Below, in pieces: positions 24,492-31,361 of a DNA stretch of 33,930 bases. Made by a program: the position numbers and the translations under genes. Every line of letters begins with the position of its first letter. The stretch's first letter is position 1. The notes under the pieces were generated by a model, which worked only from the letters and a program-made list of their open reading frames with translations, was not told the origin of the DNA and ran no database searches. Source of the stretch: Chloroflexota bacterium (GTDB lineage: Bacteria; Chloroflexota; Limnocylindria; Limnocylindrales; CSP1-4); NCBI GenBank assembly GCA_027364875.1, contig DAHXON010000036.1:1-33930 (forward strand), given 5' to 3'.

Positions 24492-25400
24492 CGCAGAGAG
24501 AGCGATCCTGCCCGGCGAGACCCCAAGCTGAACCTGCCTCCGCGGGGCCAGACCGGCCCGGCGCCGCGACGGTTCCATCTCCTGGCGGGGTCTCTCCGGC
24601 AACGCCTCGGGGCAGCCGGGCGAGGCGTCCGATCGCTCTCTCCCTCCACGCTGGCGGGCGCCGCGGTGGCCACGTTGCTGGTCTCCGCCGGCGTGCTGGC
24701 CGCCGTCCTGCCGTACCACCACGCAGCCGCGCCCGGCGATTCTCTGGCGCAGGTCGTTCCCGCGAGCGGCCTGGTGGGTTGCCCGGGAATGGCCGGCTTC
24801 GACGCGGCCGCGATGACTTCCGGCAGCGCCACGGCTGAGGAGGCGGACACTCCAGCCGCCGTGGTGCTGCGGCAGGAGCTGTACTACTCCGGCCTGCCCC
24901 AGCGCGGCTGGAGACTGGTGGTCGATTCGCCCACGGAGAAGTGGTACGGCGTCCGCACGCCGGGCGGCCTGGGGTTCGCCGAGGCCGGAGTCAAGCTTGG
25001 ATTGGGCGTTTGGGTGCCCGGCGAGTTCGGGCCGTGCGAGGCCAGGGCGGTCCCGCCCGCGGGCTATTCGACGTCCACGTGGGCATTCGCCAGCTCGCCG
25101 GATGGAAGCTCGGTGGACCTGTACCTTCGGGTCCGGCCGCAGCCGTGCGGTGGCTCGCCGGATCAGACGGCGGTGGCCGTCAGCCTCGAAGCCGACTCGG
25201 CCGCGGTGGTCGTGACGGCCTACCTGCGGACGACCGGGACGCCTTCCGAGCGGATTTGCACCGGGGCAGGCGACCCCGTCACGGTCAGAGTCCACCTGCC
25301 GGAGCCGCTGGGAGATCGCACGGTCGCGGATGGCGGCCCTTGGCCGGCCGAACCGAGATTCGATCGCGGCGGGATCGTTACTACGGTCGAGCCAGATTGA
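24489..25400 (+). CDS. Single-pass membrane protein of the ECF-associated family, paralog C
   Basis: Start taken at GTG 24489 (303 aa) because the other two copies have GTG at the same offset from the ECF promoter. ATG 24432, 13 nt after the upstream stop, would add 19 residues made of promoter-like sequence. The first ~50 residues are basic and may derive from sigma sequence (L-A-G-S-L-R-Q-R-L-G against L-A-T-L-R-R-R-L-G of the intact sigma's end). A transmembrane helix lies at about 53-75. A unique middle part follows (L-Y-Y-S-G-L-P-Q-R-G-W-R-L-V-V-D, E-K-W-Y-G-V). The C-terminal domain shares T-W-A-F, V-D-L-Y-L-R-V, V-V-V-T-A-Y and P-L-G-D-R-T-V-A-D-G-G with paralogs A and B. Function unknown. 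Confidence 0.75.
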   Translation: MRRESDPARRDPKLNLPPRGQTGPAPRRFHLLAGSLRQRLGAAGRGVRSLSPSTLAGAAVATLLVSAGVLAAVLPYHHAAAPGDSLAQVVPASGLVGCPGMAGFDAAAMTSGSATAEEADTPAAVVLRQELYYSGLPQRGWRLVVDSPTEKWYGVRTPGGLGFAEAGVKLGLGVWVPGEFGPCEARAVPPAGYSTSTWAFASSPDGSSVDLYLRVRPQPCGGSPDQTAVAVSLEADSAAVVVTAYLRTTGTPSERICTGAGDPVTVRVHLPEPLGDRTVADGGPWPAEPRFDRGGIVTTVEPD

Positions 25401-25433
25401 GGCGCGCCGGCGGGCTCACAATTGGCGCGAGCC

Positions 25434-25473
25434 GACCGAGCGTCTGGGGCGCCGGCCGCGTCAGTAGGGTGTG
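25434..25473 (+). promoter_or_regulatory. ECF-type promoter, copy B, upstream of the intact sigma gene
   Basis: GACCGAGCGT (25434-25443) and GCGTCAGTAGGGTGTG (25458-25473), 14 bp apart, precede the sigma gene. A further exact block, GACTCTCCAG, sits at the same distance in copies A (23704-23713) and B (25484-25493). A promoter directly before its own sigma gene suggests autoregulation. Confidence 0.65.
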
Positions 25474-26034
25474 ATAGCAGAGGGACTCTCCAGGATGGCC
25501 CCTGAGGCGCCGGTGGCGACCGACACTCGAGCTTGCGAGCAGACCGTGCAGGCCGTCTACGGCCGGCGCTCGCAGGAGATGTTCGGGTTCGCCCGACGGC
25601 TCGGGCTGTCTGACGAGGATGCGTCGGATGCCGTGCAAGAGGCGATGCTCCGACTGATGCGCGAGCTGATCCGCGGCACGGACATCGCGGATCCCGAAGC
25701 GTGGTCGTTCCGGGTGCTCTATCGCCTGGGCATGGACAGCCACCGTTTGCGAAGCCGGATAGAGGGGCTGACGAGCCGCCTCGTGTCCGTTGGCGCGCTG
25801 CGGCGCTCGGACGACGGGAATCCGGAGCGCAGTCTCGACACCGATTCGGTCTGGCGGGCGGTCGACGGGTTGCCGGCACGCCAGCGGGCGGTGCTATATC
25901 TGCGCTATCGAGTCGACATGCCGTACGAGAGGATCGGGGTGGCGCTCGGAATCAGCCCCGGCGCGGCACGAGGTCACGCGTCCACGGCCCTGGCGACGCT
26001 TCGCCGTCGCCTCGGCGAGGAGTCCGAACGATGA
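25471..26034 (+). CDS. ECF-type RNA polymerase sigma factor of the triplicated locus
   Basis: GTG 25471 (187 aa) is used because GTG is conserved at this offset in three promoter copies, suggesting a leaderless start. ATG 25495, with GAGGGA 9 nt upstream, is the alternative. Region 2 shows as V-Y-G-R-R-S-Q-E-M-F-G-F-A-R-R-L, S-D-A-V-Q-E-A-M-L-R-L-M and W-S-F-R-V-L-Y-R-L-G-M-D. Region 4 shows as V-D-G-L-P-A-R-Q-R-A-V-L-Y-L-R-Y, Y-E-R-I-G-V-A-L-G-I-S-P-G-A-A-R-G-H-A and T-A-L-A-T-L-R-R-R-L. The protein ends a few residues later without an extra domain. The stop overlaps the ATG of membrane paralog B (ATGA). It probably reads the three promoter copies A, B and C, by inference. Confidence 0.93.
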   Translation: MIAEGLSRMAPEAPVATDTRACEQTVQAVYGRRSQEMFGFARRLGLSDEDASDAVQEAMLRLMRELIRGTDIADPEAWSFRVLYRLGMDSHRLRSRIEGLTSRLVSVGALRRSDDGNPERSLDTDSVWRAVDGLPARQRAVLYLRYRVDMPYERIGVALGISPGAARGHASTALATLRRRLGEESER

Positions 26035-26840
26035 ACGGCGACCCGGTCGAAGACGCCCTGCGGAGCCGGCCCTCCGACGAGCGCCTCTACGACGAACCTC
26101 TCGGCCGACTGCCGGGCAGCGAACCGGCCGAAGCCACGCCGTTGAGCCTGCTGCTGCCGAGCCTTGGGGTCGGCCGCGGCCACCCGACGATCCGGACCCG
26201 GCCGCCTATCGGCGCGTTGACTGCGCTGGCATTGATTGCGCTCATCCTGGCTGGGGTCTGGGCGTTCGGGTTTCCGAGCCGTCAAGCAGGCGAGAGCCCA
26301 CCCGCGGCCCCGATGACGGCAGCTCTCGGTTACGAGCTGACAGGCCGAGTCGCATGCTTCGGCCAGGGGCCGGGCTGGGTGCCAACTCCGGTCGGTCCGC
26401 TGGACGACTGCCCGAATATGGCGGTCCCGCCGGACGGCTACGGCCCCGCCACCTGGACACTCGATCCGGCCTACGGATTCTCACCCGACGCCACCGAGAT
26501 CCATGTCCTGGTCCAGGAATGGGCCTGCCACGGCAACTACGCCGCGACCGGCCGGATCGCCCAGCACGTCGAATATGCGAACGATCGCGTAGTCGTGACG
26601 CTCGCTGTGCGGGAGCTGACGGCCGCCGATCTGCCGGCATCGTCGTTTCCAACGCTCATCACGTGCCCGGGTACGAGGCCGACGCCATTCGTGCTGATTC
26701 TCGACCAGGTACTCGGCAATCGAACTCTGTTCGACGGCGGGCCATACCCGGCCGTTGCCGTGGCGGAGGGTGGTCGCCCGATCGTGACGCCTTCCTCGCT
26801 CCCCTCACCTAGCGGCAGCCACCGTCCTCTCGCAGGCTAG
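26031..26840 (+). CDS. Single-pass membrane protein of the ECF-associated family, paralog B (candidate anti-sigma)
   Basis: A 269-residue protein coupled to the sigma gene by ATGA. The cytoplasmic part (1-59) is acidic then basic and has no H-x3-C-x2-C zinc motif, so it is not a canonical ZAS anti-sigma. The transmembrane helix is at about 60-80 (A-L-T-A-L-A-L-I-A-L-I-L-A-G-V). The external domain has Cys in V-A-C-F, D-D-C-P, W-A-C-H and I-T-C-P-G, likely disulfides. It also has G-P-A-T-W-T-L-D-P-A, E-I-H-V-L-V-Q-E, G-R-I-A-Q-H-V-E-Y, V-V-V-T-L-A-V-R and L-G-N-R-T-L-F-D-G-G. An anti-sigma role is inferred from coupling and topology alone. Its 3' end overlaps 32 bp of a converging decayed gene. 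Confidence 0.82.
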   Translation: MNGDPVEDALRSRPSDERLYDEPLGRLPGSEPAEATPLSLLLPSLGVGRGHPTIRTRPPIGALTALALIALILAGVWAFGFPSRQAGESPPAAPMTAALGYELTGRVACFGQGPGWVPTPVGPLDDCPNMAVPPDGYGPATWTLDPAYGFSPDATEIHVLVQEWACHGNYAATGRIAQHVEYANDRVVVTLAVRELTAADLPASSFPTLITCPGTRPTPFVLILDQVLGNRTLFDGGPYPAVAVAEGGRPIVTPSSLPSPSGSHRPLAG

Positions 26841-27259
26841 TCAATATGCATCGAGCCTCCTGCTCGATGACGCGCTTGTCGGCTGCGCCGACGTAGCTGG
26901 CCACGACCACGTGGGACTGAAGAGATACGGCTACAAGGACCCACAGCGCCTCCTGCCCACCTTCGATGGAATGCCAGTGCGCCCAAGCTCGAGCTGTGCC
27001 GTCGGACCGCTCGAACCCATCGATGGCGAAATCGGTCGTGCTGGCTGGGTCGGCCCAGTCTTGAAGCAGCGCACTCGGGTCCTCTGGCACCCGTCGCCCC
27101 TCCGCCGGTCGGACTATCGATACGTGAATGGCGCCGACCCCACCAGGAGCTCGGATCTCGATCGTGTCGGTCAGATCCTCAACAGTCCAGGTTTCTGGGA
27201 CCTCGGCCTCGAACAGCCCAGGTCATCGCCATCTAGTCAACTTGGACCTCGAGCGCCAT
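26809..27259 (-). pseudogene. Decayed gene, possible DcrB/PsbP-like domain protein
   Basis: ATG 27259 has an excellent ribosome-binding site (GAGGAG 5-6 nt upstream) but its frame stops at TAG after eight codons (M-A-L-E-V-Q-V-D). The next frame, open from about 27222 to TGA at 26809, is protein-like: F-E-A-E-V-P-E-T-W-T-V-E-D-L, I-E-I-R-A-P-G-G-V-G, W-A-H-W-H-S-I-E-G-G, V-V-V-A-S-Y-V-G-A. That frame has no ATG, TTG or GTG before GTG 27090. One early stop plus a frameshift would explain this. The strand/helix order resembles small PsbP/DcrB/DUF1795-like proteins, with low certainty. If read from GTG 27090 only 93 residues would be made. Assembly error is an alternative to real decay. Confidence 0.55.
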
Positions 27260-27350
27260 CTGTTCTCCTCGGTGGCTCCATCGGAACGTTGCGGGCGTGA
27301 CACCGCGCCCGACAAGAGACGAACGACTACGGCGTCCCGGCAGCTCTCGC

Positions 27351-27536
27351 CTATGGACTGCCGGTGACGGCATGCTGAACGACAAGTAGAAGCACGACGG
27401 GAACGGTGAACGCAAGGCACCCTTTGGTCAGACGAACGTAGGCGGCCAGACGGAGGTGCTTGGGGTAGTTGAGGTCGAGCACTGTTCGCGATGCCGTGTA
27501 CCAGAACCAGGCGAGCCACACGAAGAAGCAGGCCAC
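27351..27536 (-). CDS. Possible small membrane protein, start uncertain
   Basis: From GTG 27536 a 61-residue product has two hydrophobic segments (F-F-V-W-L-A-W-F-W-Y and F-T-V-P-V-V-L-L-L-V-V) separated by D-L-N-Y-P-K-H-L-R-L-A-A-Y-V. Protein-like sequence continues upstream in frame (A-I-D-S-K-N-A-W-E-T-L-D-T-V) to about 27590 without any start codon. The gene may therefore be 5' broken like its downstream neighbour. TACAGT lies 4 nt before the GTG. No family recognised. Third-position GC is lower here than in the flanking operons. Confidence 0.35.
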   Translation of the reverse strand: MACFFVWLAWFWYTASRTVLDLNYPKHLRLAAYVRLTKGCLAFTVPVVLLLVVQHAVTGSP

Positions 27537-27719
27537 CGCGACTGTATCGAGCGTTTCCCATGCGTTCTTTGAGTCGATCGCCCACGCCCTTGAGGCTGAC
27601 GCCCCGCGGCGAGAGCTCCCTTCTGGTCGGAGCCAAGAACAGTATCTACCGCCTGGGACGAGGTAGGCGCATGTACCGACGGCCTCGGCGAACCCTCGGT
27701 TCACAAACGTAGGAACGGC

Positions 27720-27751
27720 GAAGCCGCGAGCGGCCCACTGCTCGCGGCTTC
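27720..27751 (-). terminator. Perfect 12-bp hairpin downstream of the SpoIIAA-like gene
   Basis: GAAGCCGCGAGC (27720-27731) and GCTCGCGGCTTC (27740-27751) pair perfectly around an 8-nt loop. The hairpin begins 45 nt after the stop of the minus-strand gene at 27797. The following T-rich run on the minus strand is weak. Confidence 0.65.
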
Positions 27752-27796
27752 GTCGCTTGAGAAACGCGGATTGTTGCGCGTCGGCGCGGAAACGGA

Positions 27797-28198
27797 CTAC
27801 TGCTTCTCCAGCCAGGCCATCGCGGCGGCCGGGTCGGAGAAGAGCTGGGAGTTGATGCCCAGCCCGGCGTACATGCTCACCCACTGCTTCATGTTGAGCT
27901 GGCCGATCGCCTTTTCCGGCATGACCACGGCCCAGTGCTTCCAGCCGGCGGCCTTGACGCCCGGGAACCAGACCGTCTGGGCCCACTGGGCGTCGTCGGG
28001 CGGCAGGGCGGCGTTGCCCCGGTCGTCCGAGAGCCACTTGGTCGCGCTGTTCTTCTTCATGAGGTCCCAACCGGCGGTCAGGATCTCCCGAAACGGCTCG
28101 CCGTGGACGAACTTCTTGAACTCGTGATGGACGATCTTGCTGTCCGGGTGATAGGACAGCGTCGCGTAGTCGTTGTCGATGAGCTTCTGAACAGCCAC
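27797..28198 (-). CDS. SpoIIAA-like/STAS-fold family protein
   Basis: GTG 28198 (133 aa) has GAGG 8 nt upstream and begins M-A-V-Q-K-L-I-D-N-D-Y, the usual start of this family. Recognisable blocks are L-S-Y-H-P-D-S-K-I-V-H-H-E-F, F-R-E-I-L-T-A-G, the conserved K-W-L-S-D-D-R-G-N, and W-A-V-V-M-P-E-K-A. The end is A-A-A-M-A-W-L-E-K-Q. Such proteins are usually annotated as STAS/SpoIIAA-like proteins of unknown role. The W-L-S-D-D motif sits where STAS proteins place their phospho-acceptor region, but a Ser/Thr switch is not evident. Reading frames extend far upstream in this frame but lack protein-like content before the GTG. Confidence 0.78.
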   Translation of the reverse strand: MAVQKLIDNDYATLSYHPDSKIVHHEFKKFVHGEPFREILTAGWDLMKKNSATKWLSDDRGNAALPPDDAQWAQTVWFPGVKAAGWKHWAVVMPEKAIGQLNMKQWVSMYAGLGINSQLFSDPAAAMAWLEKQ

Positions 28199-28308
28199 TC
28201 TTCCAACCTCGATCCAGGGGTGTCGCGTCGGCCCCGCGACAGGTGTCGGACAAGCTAGGAGTCGGGCCAGACGGGCCGGAATTGAGGCTCGACCTGCTAG
28301 CCCCGCGG

Positions 28309-28851
28309 CTACGCCCTGTGCGACGCCAGCTCGACGAGCTCCGCGAACGTCCCGGCCCTCGAGAAATCGATACCGGCCGGCAGCCCTCGTTTGACCGCGG
28401 CGTCGAAGCGTTCCTGCTCCTCTCGGGTGGGCATCTGACCCTCGAGGAAGAGCGGCAGGAACAGCTCGTTGCCCCGGACCACGGCGCCCGGCCAGCGGTG
28501 GCGTGTCCTCAGGACCGCGCTCGAAACGCGCGTGGCGTGCTCGTTGCCGGGAGGAACGCCCGGCCTGTCGATCTCGCGCCCGGCGAATCGGAAGCCGTCG
28601 GCAAAATCGCATTCCGGGCAGCCGCGCGGACCCGCGCCGAGCCTGGATCCGCATTCGGTGCAGACGAGACGGTCTAGAGCGGCGTCGACGAGCGGCCAAT
28701 CGTGCTCGTTGGGGCGTTCGAGTATCGAACGGGCAAGCTCGACGTCGTCGGCCGGCGAGGCGCGCTGGCTCCGATAGTCGTCCCAGGCGCCGTCGATCCT
28801 CGCCTGTATCTCGGCGAGGGCGCGCTCGGTCCGGGGCGGCAGGCTAGCCAA
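28309..28851 (-). CDS. Zinc-ribbon protein of unknown function
   Basis: A 180-residue protein starting at TTG 28851, overlapping the hemerythrin stop by 8 bp; no other start exists in frame downstream of that gene's end. An N-terminal helical half (A-L-A-E-I-Q-A-R-I-D, D-D-Y-R-S-Q-R) leads to C-T-E-C...C-P-E-C near residues 64-80, a zinc ribbon. The C-terminal half has G-N-E-L-F-L-P-L-F-L-E-G-Q-M-P-T and R-F-D-A-A-V-K-R-G-L-P-A-G. It could be a nucleic-acid or protein-binding adaptor. No family recognised. It is the last gene of a tight minus-strand run. Confidence 0.75.
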   Translation of the reverse strand: MASLPPRTERALAEIQARIDGAWDDYRSQRASPADDVELARSILERPNEHDWPLVDAALDRLVCTECGSRLGAGPRGCPECDFADGFRFAGREIDRPGVPPGNEHATRVSSAVLRTRHRWPGAVVRGNELFLPLFLEGQMPTREEQERFDAAVKRGLPAGIDFSRAGTFAELVELASHRA

Positions 28852-29308
28852 CGGACCCGGTCCCGGCGTGCCCGGCGGGCCCGGTGCCGGCGGAGGACTG
28901 GTCGGTGGAGGCCCGGCGGACGCAGGGAAGGAGCTCCACGTCCACGCCTCGAATGTGAGTCTCGAGCCACCAGGCCAGCTGGTCGTGGACGCGCATGATC
29001 AGGCCGACTCTCGGGCCGTCGGCCTCGAAATCGGCCACGAACTGGGCCAGGATGCTCAGGAACTCCGCGTGCTGGCAGCGATTCTCCGAGGCGGCCGGAC
29101 AGGCCAGGCGGTCCATCCAGTCTTCCTCATGCCGGAAATGAAGCTGCGTGTACCGCCCGAGCCGCTCCAGGATGGCGCCCACCTCCGGACGGGCCCGGCC
29201 CTCCTGCATGGCACCCAGCAGGTCCGAGAGTATCGCGACCATCTGCCGATGCTGCTCGTCCACCGACTCGATGCCGGTCGTGAGCGATTCGTCCCACTGC
29301 GAGATCAT
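28844..29308 (-). CDS. Bacteriohemerythrin with one altered iron-ligand position
   Basis: A 154-residue cytoplasmic four-helix protein that in its family binds O2 at a di-iron site. Ligands seen are H20 in D-E-Q-H, H57 and E61 in L-H-F-R-H-E-E, H80 in Q-H-A-E-F, and the His and Asp of T-H-I-R-G-V-D. The family's His four residues before H80 is Asn76 here, so the iron site may be altered or use H60. A 25-residue Gly/Ser/Ala-rich tail follows the last helix. It may serve oxygen sensing or storage. It starts 12 nt after the exonuclease stop and overlaps the zinc-ribbon gene. Confidence 0.87.
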   Translation of the reverse strand: MISQWDESLTTGIESVDEQHRQMVAILSDLLGAMQEGRARPEVGAILERLGRYTQLHFRHEEDWMDRLACPAASENRCQHAEFLSILAQFVADFEADGPRVGLIMRVHDQLAWWLETHIRGVDVELLPCVRRASTDQSSAGTGPAGHAGTGSVG

Positions 29309-29320
29309 GCGGCGGCCTCG

Positions 29321-30154
29321 TCAGTCCGCCAGGTCGATCCACATGGGGGCGTGGTCCGAGGGCAGCTTGCCCTTGCGGGCGTCGCGGTCGATCTCCGCGC
29401 CGACGCAGCGTCCGGCGACCGAGCGGGTCACGTACAGATGGTCGATCCGCATACCCAGCCCCTTGTGGAAGTTGCCCGCCCGGTAGTCCCACCAGGAGAA
29501 TTTGCCCGGCTCCGGGTGGTGCATCCGGTAGGCGTCCACGAGACCCCAGTCGCGCAGCGCCGCCATCGCGGCTCGCTCGGGTGCGGAGACGTGGGTGGAG
29601 TCGACATAGGCAGCCATGTCGTAGACGTCCATGTCCTCGGGCGCCACGTTGAAGTCGCCGCCGATGACGATCGGGTCGTCCGGCGACTGCGTTTCACGCA
29701 GCCAGCGAGCCAGCCTGTCGAACCAGGCGAGCTTGGCGCGATAGAACGGCGTATCGAGCGCCCGGCCGTTGGGCGCGTAGATGCTGACGAAGCGGATGCC
29801 GCCGCAGACCGCCGAGGCCATCCGGGCTTCATCGGAGGGCGTGATCGACGCTTCAGCTTCGACCGCCTCGACGATCGTGTCCGGCCCCGGCGAGCGGCGC
29901 ACCGGCCCGTCGCCGAAGTTCGTCACGACGTCCGAGATCCCGACGCGGCTCGCGATCGCGACACCGTTCCACCGCCCCTCGCCGTGGTGGAGCAGCTCGT
30001 AGCCGGCCATCCGGAAGGGCATCTCCGGAGCGGCTTCGTCGGCGAGCTTGGTCTCCTGCATCATCAACACGTCCGGAGCGCGGAGTGTCAGCCACTCCTC
30101 CACGCGGTCCATGCGGGCTTTGAGGGAGTTGACGTTCCAGGTCGCGACGCGCAT
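29321..30154 (-). CDS. xth: Exonuclease III (AP endonuclease family)
   Basis: A 277-residue Mg-dependent DNA-repair enzyme of the exonuclease-endonuclease-phosphatase fold. It cleaves at abasic sites and removes 3' blocks. Key residues are N7 in W-N-V-N-S-L-K-A-R, E34 in M-M-Q-E-T-K, and the Y of S-I-Y-A-P-N-G. Further on are G-G-D-F-N-V-A-P-E-D, the R-I-D-H-L-Y-V-T strand, and the catalytic S-D-H-A-P-M-W. The M-R-V-A-T-W-N start is standard, with AGGGG 5 nt upstream of the ATG. Length matches the E. coli XthA class. It starts 8 bp after the DUF3788-like stop in the same operon. Confidence 0.95.
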   Translation of the reverse strand: MRVATWNVNSLKARMDRVEEWLTLRAPDVLMMQETKLADEAAPEMPFRMAGYELLHHGEGRWNGVAIASRVGISDVVTNFGDGPVRRSPGPDTIVEAVEAEASITPSDEARMASAVCGGIRFVSIYAPNGRALDTPFYRAKLAWFDRLARWLRETQSPDDPIVIGGDFNVAPEDMDVYDMAAYVDSTHVSAPERAAMAALRDWGLVDAYRMHHPEPGKFSWWDYRAGNFHKGLGMRIDHLYVTRSVAGRCVGAEIDRDARKGKLPSDHAPMWIDLAD

Positions 30155-30162
30155 CTGATCCC

Positions 30163-30603
30163 CTATGCCCGTTCCCGGGCTCTGATGAGCTTTTCGACGA
30201 AGGACCGGATCGGCCCGAAGTCCCCGGCCGCGTCGACGTCGAAGGCGACGGCGTAGCCTTCGGGCACCTTTCTGGCGGATTCGAGCGTCGGCCGAAGCGC
30301 CGCCAGCCCGGCATCCGCGGCCAGGTCGTCTCGCTCGGCCTCCCGGATGGCCATGCTCAGCCTGAAGGAGCCGCGCAGCGGAATCAGGTAAAGCAGTGCC
30401 TTCTTTGCGTCGTGGATCTTGAGCATCCAGCCGCTGCCGCGGTAGAAGGCCCAATCCGAGTCGAAGTCCACCGCGAGGCCGCGGATGATGTCGAACCGGC
30501 CGATGGCATCGCCGAGCGCCAGCTCCAGCGCTTCCTCCGACGGCTCCACGACGGGGTTGCCGAAGGGCCGATCGGCGGGGGCGGCCGGTCGCTTCGCGGC
30601 CAA
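30163..30603 (-). CDS. DUF3788-like protein
   Basis: A 146-residue cytoplasmic protein beginning with TTG one base after the preceding stop; AGAAGGG lies about 12 nt upstream. Features are W-A-F-Y-R-G-S-G-W-M-L-K-I, K-K-A-L-L-Y-L-I-P-L-R-G-S-F-R-L-S-M-A and Y-A-V-A-F-D-V. These fit the DUF3788/YdhG-like small proteins, whose role is unknown. It lies between an ACT-domain gene and exonuclease III. The strand-rich core with a conserved Trp-x-x-Lys and R-G-S-F suggests small-ligand or nucleic-acid binding, by inference. Confidence 0.78.
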   Translation of the reverse strand: MAAKRPAAPADRPFGNPVVEPSEEALELALGDAIGRFDIIRGLAVDFDSDWAFYRGSGWMLKIHDAKKALLYLIPLRGSFRLSMAIREAERDDLAADAGLAALRPTLESARKVPEGYAVAFDVDAAGDFGPIRSFVEKLIRARERA

Positions 30604-30604
30604 G

Positions 30605-31291
30605 CTAGTAGCGCCGGCCCTTCTGCCGGGCGAAGTCGAACTTGGCCGTGTCGGCGATGCCCATCACCGCCATCGTGCCGGCCTGAACCGGATCCGTCAC
30701 GACGAGATCCGCCACGTCCGGCACGGAACCGACCATGTTCAGCGAGATGACGGGGATGCCGACTGCCTGCAGCTCCCGGACCGCCTTGGTGATCTCGCCG
30801 CCCATGATCGAGCCTGCCAGCAGGAGAGCTCGGGCGCGGTCCAGGTCCGCGACCGCGCGGACCGCGGCGGCCAGATTCGCCTCGCCGACGAGTGGAATGG
30901 TGTCGACGCTGATCTTCTCGCCCCGGAGGTTGTGGCGGTCCGCTTCGCTGACCGCACCCAGGACCGCCTGGGCGATCTGCGCGCCGCCGCCAACGACGAT
31001 GAGGCGCTTGCCGAAGACCTTGTCCAGGGCCTGGGTCAGGCGGCAGCCACGCAGCGACGGCACCGCGGCGAGCATCGTGGTGACGTCGGTCTCGGAGAGT
31101 CCGCTGACCTCGAGCTCGACTTCGACGAGCGCGACGCCCGCCTCGTCGTTCCAGCGCCGAACCGTGCTCAAGGTCCGCAGCGTGCCGCCGGCCGAGGCGA
31201 CCGCGGCGATGATCTCGGGGAGGGCGGCCGGTCGATCGGCATAGTCCAGCCGTACGGCAACGGTGGGTTCGTGATGCTCGGTCTTGGCCAT
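30605..31291 (-). CDS. ACT-domain protein with C-terminal Rossmann-like (DUF5612-type) domain
   Basis: A 228-residue protein; ATG has GAGGA 8 nt upstream. Residues about 9-85 form an ACT domain (V-R-L-D-Y-A-D-R-P-A-A-L-P-E-I-I, G-G-T-L-R-T-L-S-T-V, V-E-V-E-L-E-V). Residues about 95-220 are a Rossmann-like domain with R-L-I-V-V-G-G-G-A-Q-I-A-Q-A-V, I-P-L-V-G-E-A-N-L, L-L-L-A-G-S-I-M-G-G-E and I-S-L-N-M-V-G-S-V-P. ACT domains bind amino acids. A linked nucleotide-type fold suggests a regulator or an enzyme under amino-acid control. A similar two-domain layout is annotated as DUF5612 in archaea. A second, free-standing ACT gene lies 70 bp upstream. Confidence 0.8.
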   Translation of the reverse strand: MAKTEHHEPTVAVRLDYADRPAALPEIIAAVASAGGTLRTLSTVRRWNDEAGVALVEVELEVSGLSETDVTTMLAAVPSLRGCRLTQALDKVFGKRLIVVGGGAQIAQAVLGAVSEADRHNLRGEKISVDTIPLVGEANLAAAVRAVADLDRARALLLAGSIMGGEITKAVRELQAVGIPVISLNMVGSVPDVADLVVTDPVQAGTMAVMGIADTAKFDFARQKGRRY

Positions 31292-31361
31292 GTTGACGGT
31301 CCTCGGCAGTCGTGACGGGCAGCGGCGCGGCGGCTCTGAGCTGGAGTGGTGCGAGCCCGGG

